Shown here piece by piece: positions 11,452 through 25,963 of a stretch of DNA of 64,000 nt. Origin of the DNA: Rhodospirillum sp. (lineage in GTDB: Bacteria; Pseudomonadota; Alphaproteobacteria; Dongiales; Dongiaceae); assembly GCA_013822765.1 (NCBI GenBank), contig PNKY01000003.1, positions 434,001 to 498,000 of the forward strand, written 5' to 3'. The notes below the pieces were generated by a model, which worked only from the letters and a program-made list of their open reading frames with translations, searched no databases and was not told the origin of the DNA. Both the position numbers and the translations under genes were made by a program. Position 1 is the first letter of the stretch. Every line of letters begins with the position of its first letter.

Positions 11452-12726
11452 CTAGGCAACTGCCCTCTGGGCGGCCGGACCGAAGTAGCCAATCGCCTGG
11501 CTCAGCCCCTCGGAGAACCAGCGGTGGCCGATCTGGCAGTCCAGCCTGCCGTCGGCCCGCACCGGCTGGTTGGGGATATGATCGGCCATCCATTCCTCGG
11601 CAAACCGCCGGATCAGGCTGACCTCGCGGTCCTCGGTGGCGTCCATGTCCATCTCGACCAGGGCCTCGAACCGGTCATCGTCCAAGGCCGGCTGGGCCTC
11701 GCGCGGGAACTGGCCCCACTTATGGTCGGGCCCGCGCACCATCCGCGGCAGGATCCAATAGTCGCGGCCGTCGCGCGAGGCCAGGACCGGCTGGATCAGC
11801 GGATTGAGCCGGACCACCGGGCCGTTCGTCACTGGCTTCGCGGCGTCGCTCGAGGTCTTTCCGTCCAGCATGACGTGGGCCATGAAGGTTGCCGAATCCG
11901 GCGGGTCGGCGAGGACGCTGGTCGCCAGCTTCTGGATGTCGGTGGCCGGGTTGGGCTCCTTCGGCTGGGCGAGCAGGAACCGGTATTCCACGCTCCTGGC
12001 ATCGGCCAGCGGCAGGAAGGTGTTGCCGGTCCCGAGGCTGAGGACGTGGATTTCGGCGCTGGCGATCCCGTTCGCCTTGGCCTCGGTGAGCCCCGCCAGG
12101 ACCGGATTGTTGAAGCCGGTCACGCCGCCGTCCCAGAACAGGATATCGCGGTCGCCAATGCGCACCCGTGCCGGCTCTTCGAAATAGTTGATCGGCGCAT
12201 TGGTCGAAGCGTGCACCGCCTCCGCCAGGGTCACGGTCGCGCTTGAGCCCGAGCCGGACGCGAGGCTGGAAGGATTGGAGCGGAAGAACTTGGCGCGGTC
12301 GCGGTCATACTGATAGCCGACGATCACCAGCTCGCTGCGCTTCTTGTTCAGCTTGTTGATCCGCTCCGCCGCCTGATCCAGCGTGATGGCGCTGTCGGCG
12401 CCGAACACCGCACGCAAGCCTGCAAGCTTTGCTGCTGTTTCGTAGCGCGGGCCGAGGCCAGCGAGGGTCGCGATCTTTCCAAAAGGCAGCGCGACGAACA
12501 GCTTGCGCCGCTCGGCCCTGGACTCGAACAGCGCCCGAATGGCGCTGAGCTTCATGTCGAGAAACAAGGCGGCCGCCACGATGCTGCCGCCGGAATTCGC
12601 GACCACCAGGTCGAAGTTCTTCAGCACATGGGAACCCGGCGCTTCATCGCCGTAGAGCTTCTGCAGCGTCATCACCTGGATGATCGCCCATGAGCCGCCG
12701 CCGTCGAGGGAAAGAATGTTGTACAT
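11452..12726 (-). CDS. Patatin-like phospholipase
   Basis: The 424-residue protein has the patatin fold of serine acyl hydrolases. The glycine-rich oxyanion loop is DGGGS at residues 8-12. The nucleophile region is NFDLVVANSGGSIVAAAL, with Ser45 in the nucleophile position, and the dyad aspartate sits in WDGGVTGFNNP. The usual GxSxG elbow reads ANSGG, so the first glycine is alanine. No signal peptide is visible, so it probably acts in the cytoplasm on membrane lipids. I chose ATG 12726 because GGGGG lies five bases upstream; an ATG four codons earlier has no site. It is transcribed toward the atp operon. Confidence 0.82.
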   Translation of the reverse strand: MYNILSLDGGGSWAIIQVMTLQKLYGDEAPGSHVLKNFDLVVANSGGSIVAAALFLDMKLSAIRALFESRAERRKLFVALPFGKIATLAGLGPRYETAAKLAGLRAVFGADSAITLDQAAERINKLNKKRSELVIVGYQYDRDRAKFFRSNPSSLASGSGSSATVTLAEAVHASTNAPINYFEEPARVRIGDRDILFWDGGVTGFNNPVLAGLTEAKANGIASAEIHVLSLGTGNTFLPLADARSVEYRFLLAQPKEPNPATDIQKLATSVLADPPDSATFMAHVMLDGKTSSDAAKPVTNGPVVRLNPLIQPVLASRDGRDYWILPRMVRGPDHKWGQFPREAQPALDDDRFEALVEMDMDATEDREVSLIRRFAEEWMADHIPNQPVRADGRLDCQIGHRWFSEGLSQAIGYFGPAAQRAVA

Positions 12727-12814
12727 CACGACCCCCATCTGATGTTGTGGCCGTATGCGTGTAATGCCTGAAGCCTAGCCCAACAGGGCTTACGAGTCAC
12801 TTACGCCTAGCCAG

Positions 12815-15013
12815 CTACATGAAACTGTAAGGGTCGATGTCGACGTCAAGCATGAGGTCGCCGCGCGTCTTCACGCCGCCGAGCCAGTGACGCAGCACCG
12901 GCTGAAGCGATACATCACGGCGTGCTTTCACGAGAAAGCGCCGGCGATGACGACCGCGCAACAAGGCGAGCGGCGCCGGCGCGGGGCCGAGCACCTGGAC
13001 GCCATCCTGGTGCGGCGCGGTGCGCGCGAGATGCTGGCCGAGGCGATCGACCTCGTCCGGGTCGCCGCCGGAGACGATCACGGCCGCCAGCCGGCCGAAT
13101 GGCGGCATGCCGGCGATCCGACGCTCCTCCGATTCCAGGGCGTAGAAGCGGTCGCGGTCGCCCGCTTTCAGCGCCTGCATGACCGGGCGGCTGGGGTCGT
13201 AGGTCTGGATCAGGACGAGGCCCGCGAGATCGGCGCGGCCGGCGCGGCCGGACACCTGGTGCAGCAACTGGAACGTCCGCTCCGACGCCCGCAAATCGCC
13301 GCCGAAGAGGCCGAGATCGGCATCGACCACGCCCACCAGCGTGAGATTGGGAAAATGGTGCCCCTTGGCGATGATCTGGGTGCCGATCACCAGGTCGACC
13401 TCGCGGTCCGCGATCATGCGCAGCAGCTCCGCGGTCTTGGCCGGGCCGCTGGCGGTGTCGCTGGTGAGGATGAGGCGCGCGGCGTCCGGAAACAGCGCCG
13501 CCGCCTCCTCCGCCACGCGCTCGACGCCGGGGCCGCAGGCGGCCATCGAGCCTTCCGCCTGGCAGGCGGGGCACTTCGCCGGCGGCGGCGATTCGAAACC
13601 GCAATGATGGCATTGCAGCCGGCCGAGATAGCGGTGCTCCACCAGCCAAGCGCTGCAGTTCGGGCATTGCAGCCGGTGCCCGCAGGCGCGGCAGAGCGTG
13701 AGCGGCGCATAGCCGCGCCGGTTGAGGAACAGCAGCGCCTGCTCCTTGCGCGCGAGCGTCGCCTTCACTGCTTCGCGCAGCGGCGGCGACAGCCAGGATT
13801 GCCGCGGCGGCGGCTCGCGCCTGAGGTCGACCAGCCGGACCTCCGGCAATTGCGCGACGCCGTGCCGGTCGGGCAAATGAAGGAAGCGATAGCGCCCGGT
13901 CTCCACGTTGTGCATGGTTTCGAGCGACGGCGTGGCGGAGGTGAGGATCACCGGAATCTGCGCCAGATGGCCGCGCACCACCGCCATGTCGCGCGCCTGG
14001 TAGACGACGCCATCCTCCTGCTTGAACGCCTGCTCATGTTCCTCGTCGACGATGATGAGGCCGAGATCGCGGAACGGGAGGAACAAGGCCGAGCGCGCGC
14101 CCACCACCACCTTGGCATCGCCGCGCAGGACCGCGCGCCAGGTCAGGCGCCGCTCCAGTCCGGTGAGTTCCGAGTGCCACTGGCCCGGCGGCGCGCCGAA
14201 GCGTTCGGTGAATCGTTCCAGCCATTGCGAGGTGAGCGCGATCTCCGGCAGCAGGACCAGCGCCTGCTTGCCGCGCTTGAGGCACGCCGCGATCGCTTCG
14301 AAATAGACCTCGGTCTTGCCCGAGCCCGTCACGCCGTCGAGCAGCGTGACGCCGGCATGCGACAGGATCAGCTCGTCGGCGGCGGCGTGCTGCGCTGGCG
14401 AGAGCTGCGGCCCGGGCATGTCGGCGTCGGCTTGGCCGAACGGCTTGGCGAGCGGCTGCGCCACCACGCGCAATTGCCCGAGTTCCGCCATCTTGCCCAA
14501 CACGCCGCCGGTCACGCCGGCCGCGCGCGCCAGCTCGCCGGGCAGCATCGACGGCACCTCTGAAAGCGCATTCAAGACGCGCTGCCGCGCCGCCGTGACG
14601 TGCCCAGACTCCGGATCGCCGACCGCGTAGGCCTTGAGGCTGCGCTCCGGCCTGAAGGCGTCGCTGACGCTCATCGCCATCTTGAGCACTGCGCCGGGCG
14701 CGGACAGGCAGTAGGTCGCGACCCAATCGATGAAGCGCCGCGAGATTTCCGGCAGCGGCGCCATTTCGATTTTTGCTTCGATTTGTTTCAGTTTGTTGCG
14801 CGGCACATCGTCCTTGGCCCCGCCCCAGACCACGCCCAGCACCGAGCGCGAGCCGAGCGGCACCTCGACGAAATCGCCGGCTATCACCTCCATCCCCTCC
14901 GGCACCAGATAGTCGTAGGCGCCGATCAGCGGCAGCGGCAAAAGCACCCCCATCCGGCGATCCGTAGCCGGCGCCGTTTCAGGTGGTGTATCGCTGGCGA
15001 AGAGCGAAGCCAT
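12815..15013 (-). CDS. priA: Primosomal protein N' (replication restart helicase PriA)
   Basis: The 732-residue superfamily 2 helicase restarts collapsed replication forks. Walker A is [12 protein letters not shown] and Walker B is VDEEHEQAF. The zinc-binding region shows four cysteine pairs in order: CRACGH, CPNCS, CHHCG and CPACQ. The N-terminal DNA-binding domain begins with [19 protein letters not shown]. The start at 15013 lacks a strong ribosome site, and an internal ATG at MGVLLPLPL is an alternative. It is divergent from the transaldolase gene with about 110 bases between them. Confidence 0.96.
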   Translation of the reverse strand: MASLFASDTPPETAPATDRRMGVLLPLPLIGAYDYLVPEGMEVIAGDFVEVPLGSRSVLGVVWGGAKDDVPRNKLKQIEAKIEMAPLPEISRRFIDWVATYCLSAPGAVLKMAMSVSDAFRPERSLKAYAVGDPESGHVTAARQRVLNALSEVPSMLPGELARAAGVTGGVLGKMAELGQLRVVAQPLAKPFGQADADMPGPQLSPAQHAAADELILSHAGVTLLDGVTGSGKTEVYFEAIAACLKRGKQALVLLPEIALTSQWLERFTERFGAPPGQWHSELTGLERRLTWRAVLRGDAKVVVGARSALFLPFRDLGLIIVDEEHEQAFKQEDGVVYQARDMAVVRGHLAQIPVILTSATPSLETMHNVETGRYRFLHLPDRHGVAQLPEVRLVDLRREPPPRQSWLSPPLREAVKATLARKEQALLFLNRRGYAPLTLCRACGHRLQCPNCSAWLVEHRYLGRLQCHHCGFESPPPAKCPACQAEGSMAACGPGVERVAEEAAALFPDAARLILTSDTASGPAKTAELLRMIADREVDLVIGTQIIAKGHHFPNLTLVGVVDADLGLFGGDLRASERTFQLLHQVSGRAGRADLAGLVLIQTYDPSRPVMQALKAGDRDRFYALESEERRIAGMPPFGRLAAVIVSGGDPDEVDRLGQHLARTAPHQDGVQVLGPAPAPLALLRGRHRRRFLVKARRDVSLQPVLRHWLGGVKTRGDLMLDVDIDPYSFM

Positions 15014-15126
15014 GGGCTAGACTCGGGGCACCTTTTCCGGGGGTCGATTCGGACGCGGCATCGTACCGCGCCACCTCATCCGCCGGAACCTTGATTTGTG
15101 ACGATGCTGCGAGTGAAACGGGCGCC

Positions 15127-15783
15127 ATGAAGTTCTTTCTCGATACCGCTGAGATCAAGGAGATCCGCGAGCTGGCCGCATCCGGCCTGGTCGACGGCAT
15201 TACCACTAACCCATCGCTGGTGATGAAGTCCGGCCGGCAGTTTGTCGACGTCGTACGCGAGATTTGCGAGATCATCCCCGGCCCGGTCAGCGCCGAAGTC
15301 ATCTCCACCGAGCACGAGACCATGCTGGCCGAGGGTCGCAAGCTCGCGAAGATCGCGGGCAACGTCGTGGTGAAGGTGCCGCTGACGCCCGACGGGCTCA
15401 AGACCTGCTACAAGCTTTCGCAGGAAGGCACCAAGGTCAACGTCACGCTGTGCTTCTCGGCGGCGCAGGCGCTGCTCGCCGCAAAGTCGGGCGCGACCTA
15501 CATCTCGCCATTCGTCGGCCGCCTCGATGACATCGGCACCGACGGCATGCAGCTGATCCGGGACATCGTCCAGATCTACCGCGCCTATGACAACCTCAAG
15601 ACCGAAGTGCTGGTCGCCTCCGTGCGCCATCCGATCCATGTGATCGAAGCCGCGAAGATGGGCGCCCATGTCGCGACCTTGCCGCCCAGCGTGCTGAAGC
15701 AGATGTTCAATCATCCGCTGACCGACAAGGGCCTCGCCGCGTTCCTGGCCGACTGGGCCAAGACCGGGCAGAAAATCCTCTAG
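15127..15783 (+). CDS. tal: Transaldolase, small FSA/TalC-type subfamily
   Basis: The 218-residue TIM-barrel enzyme belongs to the short transaldolase family, which transfers dihydroxyacetone units in the non-oxidative pentose phosphate pathway. TTNPSLV occurs near residue 26, and the Schiff-base lysine is K83 in VVVKVPLT. The active-site segment reads [11 protein letters not shown]. Fructose-6-phosphate aldolases carry tyrosine at the position where this protein has the phenylalanine of SPFVGR, so transaldolase activity is more likely than FSA activity. The ATG at 15127 starts the conserved [10 protein letters not shown]. The DUF484 gene follows 14 bases later. Confidence 0.88.
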   Translation: MKFFLDTAEIKEIRELAASGLVDGITTNPSLVMKSGRQFVDVVREICEIIPGPVSAEVISTEHETMLAEGRKLAKIAGNVVVKVPLTPDGLKTCYKLSQEGTKVNVTLCFSAAQALLAAKSGATYISPFVGRLDDIGTDGMQLIRDIVQIYRAYDNLKTEVLVASVRHPIHVIEAAKMGAHVATLPPSVLKQMFNHPLTDKGLAAFLADWAKTGQKIL

Positions 15784-15797
15784 GCCGCGGTACGCTC

Positions 15798-16520
15798 ATG
15801 GCGGAACGCACCGAGGAGCTGCAGAAGAAATCGCCGGCCCTGCCGAGCGCCGCGCAAGTGATCGCCTATCTGCGGCGGCATCCCGATTTCCTCTATCGCC
15901 ATCCCGAGCTGCTGGACATCCAGACGCCGCCGGCGCGCCACAACGAGGGCCCGGTGGTCGACCTCCAGCATTTCATGGTCGAGCGCCTGCGCAACGACGT
16001 TGCCAAGCTGCGCGCCAACCAGGACGAGATCATCGCCAACAGCCGCGACAATCTCGGCACCCAGGAGCGCATCCACAAGGCGGTGCTGGCGCTGCTGGAG
16101 GCCGAGACCTTCGAGGAATTCATCGAGATCATCACCGGCGACCTGGTGCTGCTGCTCGAGGTCGACGTGGTGTGCCTGTGCATCGAGCGCACCGAAGGCT
16201 ACAACCGCCGCCCGAAGTTGGACGGATTGGAACTGCTGGAGCAGGGCGCGGTCGACCGCATCATGGGCAAGGGTCGCCAGGTCCTGCTGCGCGACGATAC
16301 GGTCGGTGATCCGGAAGTGTTCGGTGGCGCCTCCGAGCTGGTGCGCTCCGACGCGCTGGTGCGCCTGAAGCCCAGCAAGGCCGCGCCCAACGCGCTGCTC
16401 GCCTTCGGCACCCGCCATCCCGGCTATTTCCATCCGGGCCAGGGCACCGAGCTCCTGAACTTCCTCGGCCGGATCATCGAATTCGGCATCCGCTCGTGGC
16501 TGGATCTGCCGCGGTCCTGA
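15798..16520 (+). CDS. DUF484 family protein
   Basis: The 240-residue protein belongs to the DUF484 family, which commonly sits directly upstream of xerC in proteobacteria. It starts with VIAYLRRHPDFLYRHPELL, a strongly conserved DUF484 segment, followed by a short coiled coil (VERLRNDVAKLRANQDEII). A GAF-like domain occupies about residues 90-235. The stop overlaps the xerC start by one base (TGATG), so the two are translationally coupled. The function is unknown. The GAF-like fold suggests ligand sensing, but I see no evidence for a particular ligand. Confidence 0.88.
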   Translation: MAERTEELQKKSPALPSAAQVIAYLRRHPDFLYRHPELLDIQTPPARHNEGPVVDLQHFMVERLRNDVAKLRANQDEIIANSRDNLGTQERIHKAVLALLEAETFEEFIEIITGDLVLLLEVDVVCLCIERTEGYNRRPKLDGLELLEQGAVDRIMGKGRQVLLRDDTVGDPEVFGGASELVRSDALVRLKPSKAAPNALLAFGTRHPGYFHPGQGTELLNFLGRIIEFGIRSWLDLPRS

Positions 16521-17479
16521 TGGACGGGTCCGAAGCGGCGGCGGGTTTCCGCGCCGCCGCCGATTTGCAGAACGCGCTGGGCCAATGGCTGTCGTGGCTG
16601 ACGCATGAGCGCCGGGTCTCCGACCGCACGCGCGAGGCCTACGGCCGCGACATCGGCCAGTTCCTCGGCTTCCTCGCGCGCCACCAGGGGGAGTTGCCCC
16701 GCCTTGCCAGCTTGGCGGCCCTGAGCCGCGGCGATTTCCGCGCCTGGATGGCATCGCGCCAGGCAGAAGGGATCGAGGCGCGATCCCTGGCGCGGGCCTT
16801 GAGCGCGCTCAAGAACCTGTTCCGCTTCCTCAGCCGTCGCGAACTGGCCGCCAACGGCGCCATCGCCAGCCTGCGCGCGCCCAAGCTGCCGCGCGCGGTG
16901 CCGAAGCCGCTGACCGTCGGCGAGGCGATGGACATGGTGGACGAGATTGCCTCGCTGCAGGACGAGGATTGGATCGGCAAGCGCGATGCCGCGATCCTGA
17001 TGCTGCTCTATGGCGCGGGCCTGCGCATCGGCGAAGCGATGTCGCTGAACCGCCGCGACCTGCCGGAGAAAGGCGAGGCGGGCACCCTCACCGTGACCGG
17101 CAAGGGCCGCAAGACCCGCATGGTGCCTTTGCTGCCGGAGGTCGTGACGGCCGTGCGCGCCTATCTTGCCGCCTGCCCGTGGGGCGGTACCGGCAGCGAC
17201 CCGTTGTTCATGGGCGCCAAGGGCGGGCGGCTCAGCCCGCGCCTGGTGCAGAAGGCGATGCAGACCCTGCGCCTCGCCCTCGGCCTGCCGGAGACCGCGA
17301 CGCCGCACGCCCTGCGCCATTCCTTCGCCACCCACCTGCTGGGCGCCGGCGGCGACCTGCGCGCGATCCAGGAACTGCTGGGCCATTCCTCGCTGTCGAC
17401 CACCCAGCGCTACACCGATGTCGACGCCCAGCACATGTTGCAGGTGTACCAGGCCGCCCATCCCCGGTCGCGGCGCTAA
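16520..17479 (+). CDS. xerC: Tyrosine recombinase XerC
   Basis: The 319-residue site-specific recombinase resolves chromosome dimers at dif. The N-terminal SAM-like domain (about 15-110) is followed by the catalytic domain with all expected residues: R169 in GLRIGEAM, K195 in TGKGRKTR, H263 and R266 in HALRHSFATH, H289 in LGHSSLSTTQ, and nucleophile Y298. The ATG overlaps the DUF484 stop. No integrase-associated repeats or cargo are nearby and the DUF484 pairing is the housekeeping one, so this is a Xer protein rather than a phage integrase. Confidence 0.93.
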   Translation: MDGSEAAAGFRAAADLQNALGQWLSWLTHERRVSDRTREAYGRDIGQFLGFLARHQGELPRLASLAALSRGDFRAWMASRQAEGIEARSLARALSALKNLFRFLSRRELAANGAIASLRAPKLPRAVPKPLTVGEAMDMVDEIASLQDEDWIGKRDAAILMLLYGAGLRIGEAMSLNRRDLPEKGEAGTLTVTGKGRKTRMVPLLPEVVTAVRAYLAACPWGGTGSDPLFMGAKGGRLSPRLVQKAMQTLRLALGLPETATPHALRHSFATHLLGAGGDLRAIQELLGHSSLSTTQRYTDVDAQHMLQVYQAAHPRSRR

Positions 17480-17532
17480 CCATACCCCGCAAGCATTGGC
17501 GCGACTCCCGCGCTTGTGGCATGGATCGGCGC

Positions 17533-18009
17533 ATGACAATCACGATCCGCCCCCTCACCCCCGCCGACGCCGACGCCATCGTCGGCATGCACGACGCCTT
17601 CATGGCCTATCTGGGCGAGCTGGGCGACCCGGACGGCGCGCTGAAGTATTTCACGGTCGAGCGCTACCTCGCCGACGGCTTCGGACCCGATCCGGTCTTT
17701 GCCGGCTATATCGCCGAGGACGGCGGCGCACCCTGCGGCTACCTGCTTTATTGCAAAGGGTATAATGTGGACCTCGCGTATCGGCTGTTCTTCGTCTGCG
17801 ACCTGTGGGTTCGGCCTGGTACGCGCGGCAAGGGCATCGGCCGCGAGCTGGTCAAACGCTGCGCGGCGGATTGCCGAACATGGGGCGGGGAATGGCTGGA
17901 ATGGTACGTATACCGGCCCAACAAAATGGCGTTCGAGTTCTATCGCAAGGTTGGCGGGCTGGAGAGCGACGCATTGGCGGTCATGACGCTGAAGGCCGAC
18001 GCGCTCTGA
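17533..18009 (+). CDS. GNAT family N-acetyltransferase
   Basis: The 158-residue protein is a single GNAT domain. The acetyl-CoA pyrophosphate-binding motif is seen as RPGTRGKGIGRELV (about residues 98-111), preceded by the strand FVCDLWV. The N-terminus TITIRPLTPADADAI is typical. The acceptor substrate is unknown. ATG 17521 is an alternative start four codons upstream, and neither start has a strong ribosome site. The stop overlaps the apparent start of the downstream secreted glycosidase, suggesting coupling. Confidence 0.85.
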   Translation: MTITIRPLTPADADAIVGMHDAFMAYLGELGDPDGALKYFTVERYLADGFGPDPVFAGYIAEDGGAPCGYLLYCKGYNVDLAYRLFFVCDLWVRPGTRGKGIGRELVKRCAADCRTWGGEWLEWYVYRPNKMAFEFYRKVGGLESDALAVMTLKADAL

Positions 18010-18986
18010 TCAGGCTTGCGGCGTTTCTGTTCCTGTTCCTGCTGCCGGCCTCGGCGCACGCGCTCACCGTCCAGGGCAACCAGTTCATGGAAGGCGACCA
18101 GCCGGTCATCCTGCGCGGCGTCGCGATGGGCGACGTCACCGACCTGCCCAACGACGTCGACCCCTATCCCGAGATCGCCAAGGACTGGCACGCCAACGTG
18201 GTGCGCCTGTCCATCCATCCCGGCACCTGGCGCGACAAGAAGGACCAGGCCGCCTCCACCTTGAAACGCCATGTCGACATGGCGCGAGCGGCCGGGCTCT
18301 ACGTGATCGTCGACTATCACGTCATCGGCTTTCCGGACGGCTACGCGCTCGACTATTTCGACATCACCGACCCCACCACCAAGACCGACTACTATGAAAC
18401 GCGCTTCACCCTCGCGATGGATTTCTGGATGACGGTCGCGCTCAACCACACCGACCCCGCCGTCCTGTTCGAGCTGTGGAACGAGCCCAGCAGCAACACC
18501 GAGGAAGAGGAAGGCGGCGACCTCGCCTACTGGAAGAAGTACCGCCCCTACTGGCGCGTGCTGACCGATGCGATCCGCGCCAGCGGCAACAAGAACGTCG
18601 TGCTGGTCGCCCCGCCGCTGTGGGCGTTCAACCTGCGCGGCCTGCGCGAATCGCTGCTGCCGGACGAGCAGACCGGCTATGTCTGGCACGTCTATCCCGG
18701 CCACTATCCTGAGGAGTGGGCCGACACCCTCGACGATCTCGACCAGGAGAAGCCGGTCGTCGTCACCGAATGGGGCTTCGAGCCCGATGCCAAGCAGCAC
18801 TGGTCCGGGGATGCCGAAGAGTACGGCGCGCCGTTCGCGGACTTCATGGATGCGCGCGGCCTGTCATCGACCGCTTGGTGCTGGAACCCCGACTACGGCC
18901 CGAGCCTGCGCAAGCCCGGCGGCAAGCTCACGGTGTGGGGCCAGTTCGCGCAGGATTATCTGAAGAAGCACGCGGTCGGGCAGTAG
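18006..18986 (+). CDS. Secreted glycoside hydrolase family 5 (cellulase-like)
   Basis: The protein has a hydrophobic N-terminal signal (LAAFLFLFLLPASAHA) and a GH5 TIM barrel. The acid/base glutamate lies in FELWNEPSS (residue 160) and the nucleophile in VVTEWGFE (residue 255). DYHVIGF and WHVYPGHY are further family positions. It should cleave beta-1,4 or related glucans in the periplasm or outside the cell. The start is odd: no ATG, GTG or TTG lies in a sensible place before the signal peptide. I place it at CTG 18006, overlapping the GNAT stop, with GAAGG ten bases upstream; ATC 18009 is another possibility. The mature enzyme starts near LTVQGNQF. Confidence 0.8.
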   Translation: MIRLAAFLFLFLLPASAHALTVQGNQFMEGDQPVILRGVAMGDVTDLPNDVDPYPEIAKDWHANVVRLSIHPGTWRDKKDQAASTLKRHVDMARAAGLYVIVDYHVIGFPDGYALDYFDITDPTTKTDYYETRFTLAMDFWMTVALNHTDPAVLFELWNEPSSNTEEEEGGDLAYWKKYRPYWRVLTDAIRASGNKNVVLVAPPLWAFNLRGLRESLLPDEQTGYVWHVYPGHYPEEWADTLDDLDQEKPVVVTEWGFEPDAKQHWSGDAEEYGAPFADFMDARGLSSTAWCWNPDYGPSLRKPGGKLTVWGQFAQDYLKKHAVGQ

Positions 18987-18991
18987 CACCC

Positions 18992-19489
18992 ATGCTGGTT
19001 GCGTTCGCAGGCCTGCCCGGCACCGGCAAGACATCGATCGCGCGAGAGCTCGCACGGCGCCTGCGGGCGACGTATTTGCGGGTCGATACGGTTGAGCAAG
19101 CCCTCCGCTCGTGTGGAACGCTGGAGACCGTGGTGGCTGAAGGGTACGAGGCCATCTACCGGCTGGCGGAAGACAACCTGAACCTGGGCCTGACGGTGAT
19201 CGCCGACTCGGTGAACCCGCTCGAGATCACGCGCGAAGCCTGGGCGGAGGTCGCGCGCGAGGCGAATGTCCGGCTCATCAATGTTGAGATCACATGCTCC
19301 GATGAAATGGAACATCGTCGCCGCGCTGAGACGCGTTCATCCGATATTCCCGATCTCGTTCTTCCCACCTGGGACAAGATCCAGAACCGCGAATATCACC
19401 CATGGACACAGCCGCGTATCGTGATCGACACGGCCGGACGCAGCGTCAGCGCTTGCGTCGATGAGCTAATTTCACAGCTAGCATCGTGA
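18992..19489 (+). CDS. AAA/P-loop kinase-like protein (zeta-toxin/adenylylsulfate-kinase-like fold)
   Basis: This 165-residue protein begins with a Walker A motif, GLPGTGKTS at residues 7-15, followed by ARELARRLRATYLRVDTVEQAL. It is the size and shape of small P-loop kinases that phosphorylate a metabolite. A lid-like segment appears at EHRRRAETR, and the second nucleotide-fold strand at LTVIADSVNPL. The exact substrate cannot be assigned. It starts five bases after the GH5 stop and may be co-expressed with it. It converges on lpd, with a hairpin in the 66-base gap. Confidence 0.75.
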   Translation: MLVAFAGLPGTGKTSIARELARRLRATYLRVDTVEQALRSCGTLETVVAEGYEAIYRLAEDNLNLGLTVIADSVNPLEITREAWAEVAREANVRLINVEITCSDEMEHRRRAETRSSDIPDLVLPTWDKIQNREYHPWTQPRIVIDTAGRSVSACVDELISQLAS

Positions 19490-19506
19490 GCGCTCAGTAC
19501 ACCTCC

Positions 19507-19531
19507 CATCATGCCAAGCACGGGCATGATG
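19507..19531. repeat. Palindromic hairpin, single-unit relative of the repeat near the leu genes
   Basis: CATCATGCC (19507-19515) and GGCATGATG (19523-19531) form a perfect 9-bp stem with the loop AAGCACG. The segment TGCCAAGCACG is also present in the repeat at 58500-58600, and CCATCATGCCAAG recurs at the left end of that element. It lies between the convergent kinase and lpd genes. It could act as a bidirectional terminator, although neither strand has a U-tract. Confidence 0.6.
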
Positions 19532-19555
19532 AAGGGAGAGTGTGCTACGTGCCGC

Positions 19556-20962
<1,407 letters not shown>

Positions 20963-20977
20963 GTCCGATCCTCTTGT

Positions 20978-21673
20978 TCAACGGCGCCGGAGCAGCACGG
21001 TCGCGCGTTCCTTCTTGGCGCCGTAGGCCGTCATCGCGTTAAAAGCGGCCCGCGGCACGGCATAGTCGCGCATGGTCCGGCGCGTGTTGCCGAGATTGGT
21101 GGAGACCCACGGGTCGTTGACCGTGACGGTCTCGTCGTCGATGCCGGTCACCACCACCCAATGGGCGGTCGGATCCTTGTGGATGTAGTCCATGCTGACC
21201 AGCACGATCGGCACCGCGCCCTGCGCGATGTCCTGCTGCATCTGATCGATCGAGCGCGCGCCGATGCGATAGGGAATCTTGAGCCGCTTCATCTCGGCGA
21301 CATCGGCCTGCTGCAGCAGGCTCATCACCTTGGCGCGGTCCTTGGTCTTGGGTCGCCAACCGAGCAGCGTGCCCTTGTGATTGACCCAGACCTCGACCTT
21401 GAAGCCGCGGCGATGGGCGGCCAGCGCAAGGCCGGTCGCGCCGCAGCCGCCATGGCCGTCGCTGCCCATGAAGATGGTGTTGGCCTCGCGCCACAGCTGC
21501 AGCTCGTGGGTGCGCGAAAAGTCGGACTTGGGATCGAGCGACTTCATCGCCATCAGCAGCGAGGACGGCCCACAGGTGAAGTCGGTCGTCTGGTTGTAGT
21601 AGGGAACGGTGCCACGTCGACCCGATTTGGGCGCCGCCTTGCGAGCGGCACTTTTCGCCTGCAGCTTCGCCAC
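20978..21673 (-). CDS. C39-like cysteine peptidase domain protein within the suc operon
   Basis: The protein has the papain-like C39 layout: Q28 and C34 in YYNQTTDFTCGPSS, histidine in TAHWVVVTGID, and aspartate in VNDPW. The expected Gln-Cys-His-Asp set is present, so it may be an active peptidase or transferase. There is no signal peptide and no partner ABC transporter. The N-terminal 20 residues are rich in Lys, Arg and Ala. I chose GTG 21673, eight bases after GGAA in the sucB tail. GTG 21679 overlaps the sucB TGA, and ATG 21715 would overlap sucB by 40 bases. It sits between sucB and lpd with minimal gaps. The substrate is unknown. Confidence 0.78.
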   Translation of the reverse strand: MAKLQAKSAARKAAPKSGRRGTVPYYNQTTDFTCGPSSLLMAMKSLDPKSDFSRTHELQLWREANTIFMGSDGHGGCGATGLALAAHRRGFKVEVWVNHKGTLLGWRPKTKDRAKVMSLLQQADVAEMKRLKIPYRIGARSIDQMQQDIAQGAVPIVLVSMDYIHKDPTAHWVVVTGIDDETVTVNDPWVSTNLGNTRRTMRDYAVPRAAFNAMTAYGAKKERATVLLRRR

Positions 21674-21675
21674 GA

Positions 21676-22929
<1,254 letters not shown>

Positions 22930-22939
22930 TTAAGCTCTC

Positions 22940-25846
<2,907 letters not shown>

Positions 25847-25963
25847 GCGTCGCTCGCTTCAAGGACCGCGATCGGGCGACGGCCCATCATTCAGCTGTTG
25901 CTCGAACCGGGTCGGCCCGCGCCCGATCGCCGCGAACCATGACCCGATCCCGTTACAATCCCC

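Noticed and set aside
15127-15783. Naming the small transaldolase as fructose-6-phosphate aldolase
   Set aside because: The active-site segment has Phe (SPFVGR) where known FSA enzymes have Tyr, so transaldolase is the better call.
16520-17479. XerC as an integrase of a mobile island
   Set aside because: It is coupled to DUF484 as in normal chromosomal xerC loci, and no attachment-site repeats or phage genes are nearby.
19507-19531. Hairpin as a simple Rho-independent terminator
   Set aside because: No U-tract follows on either strand, and its sequence is shared with the repeat elements near the leu genes, so it is listed as a repeat.
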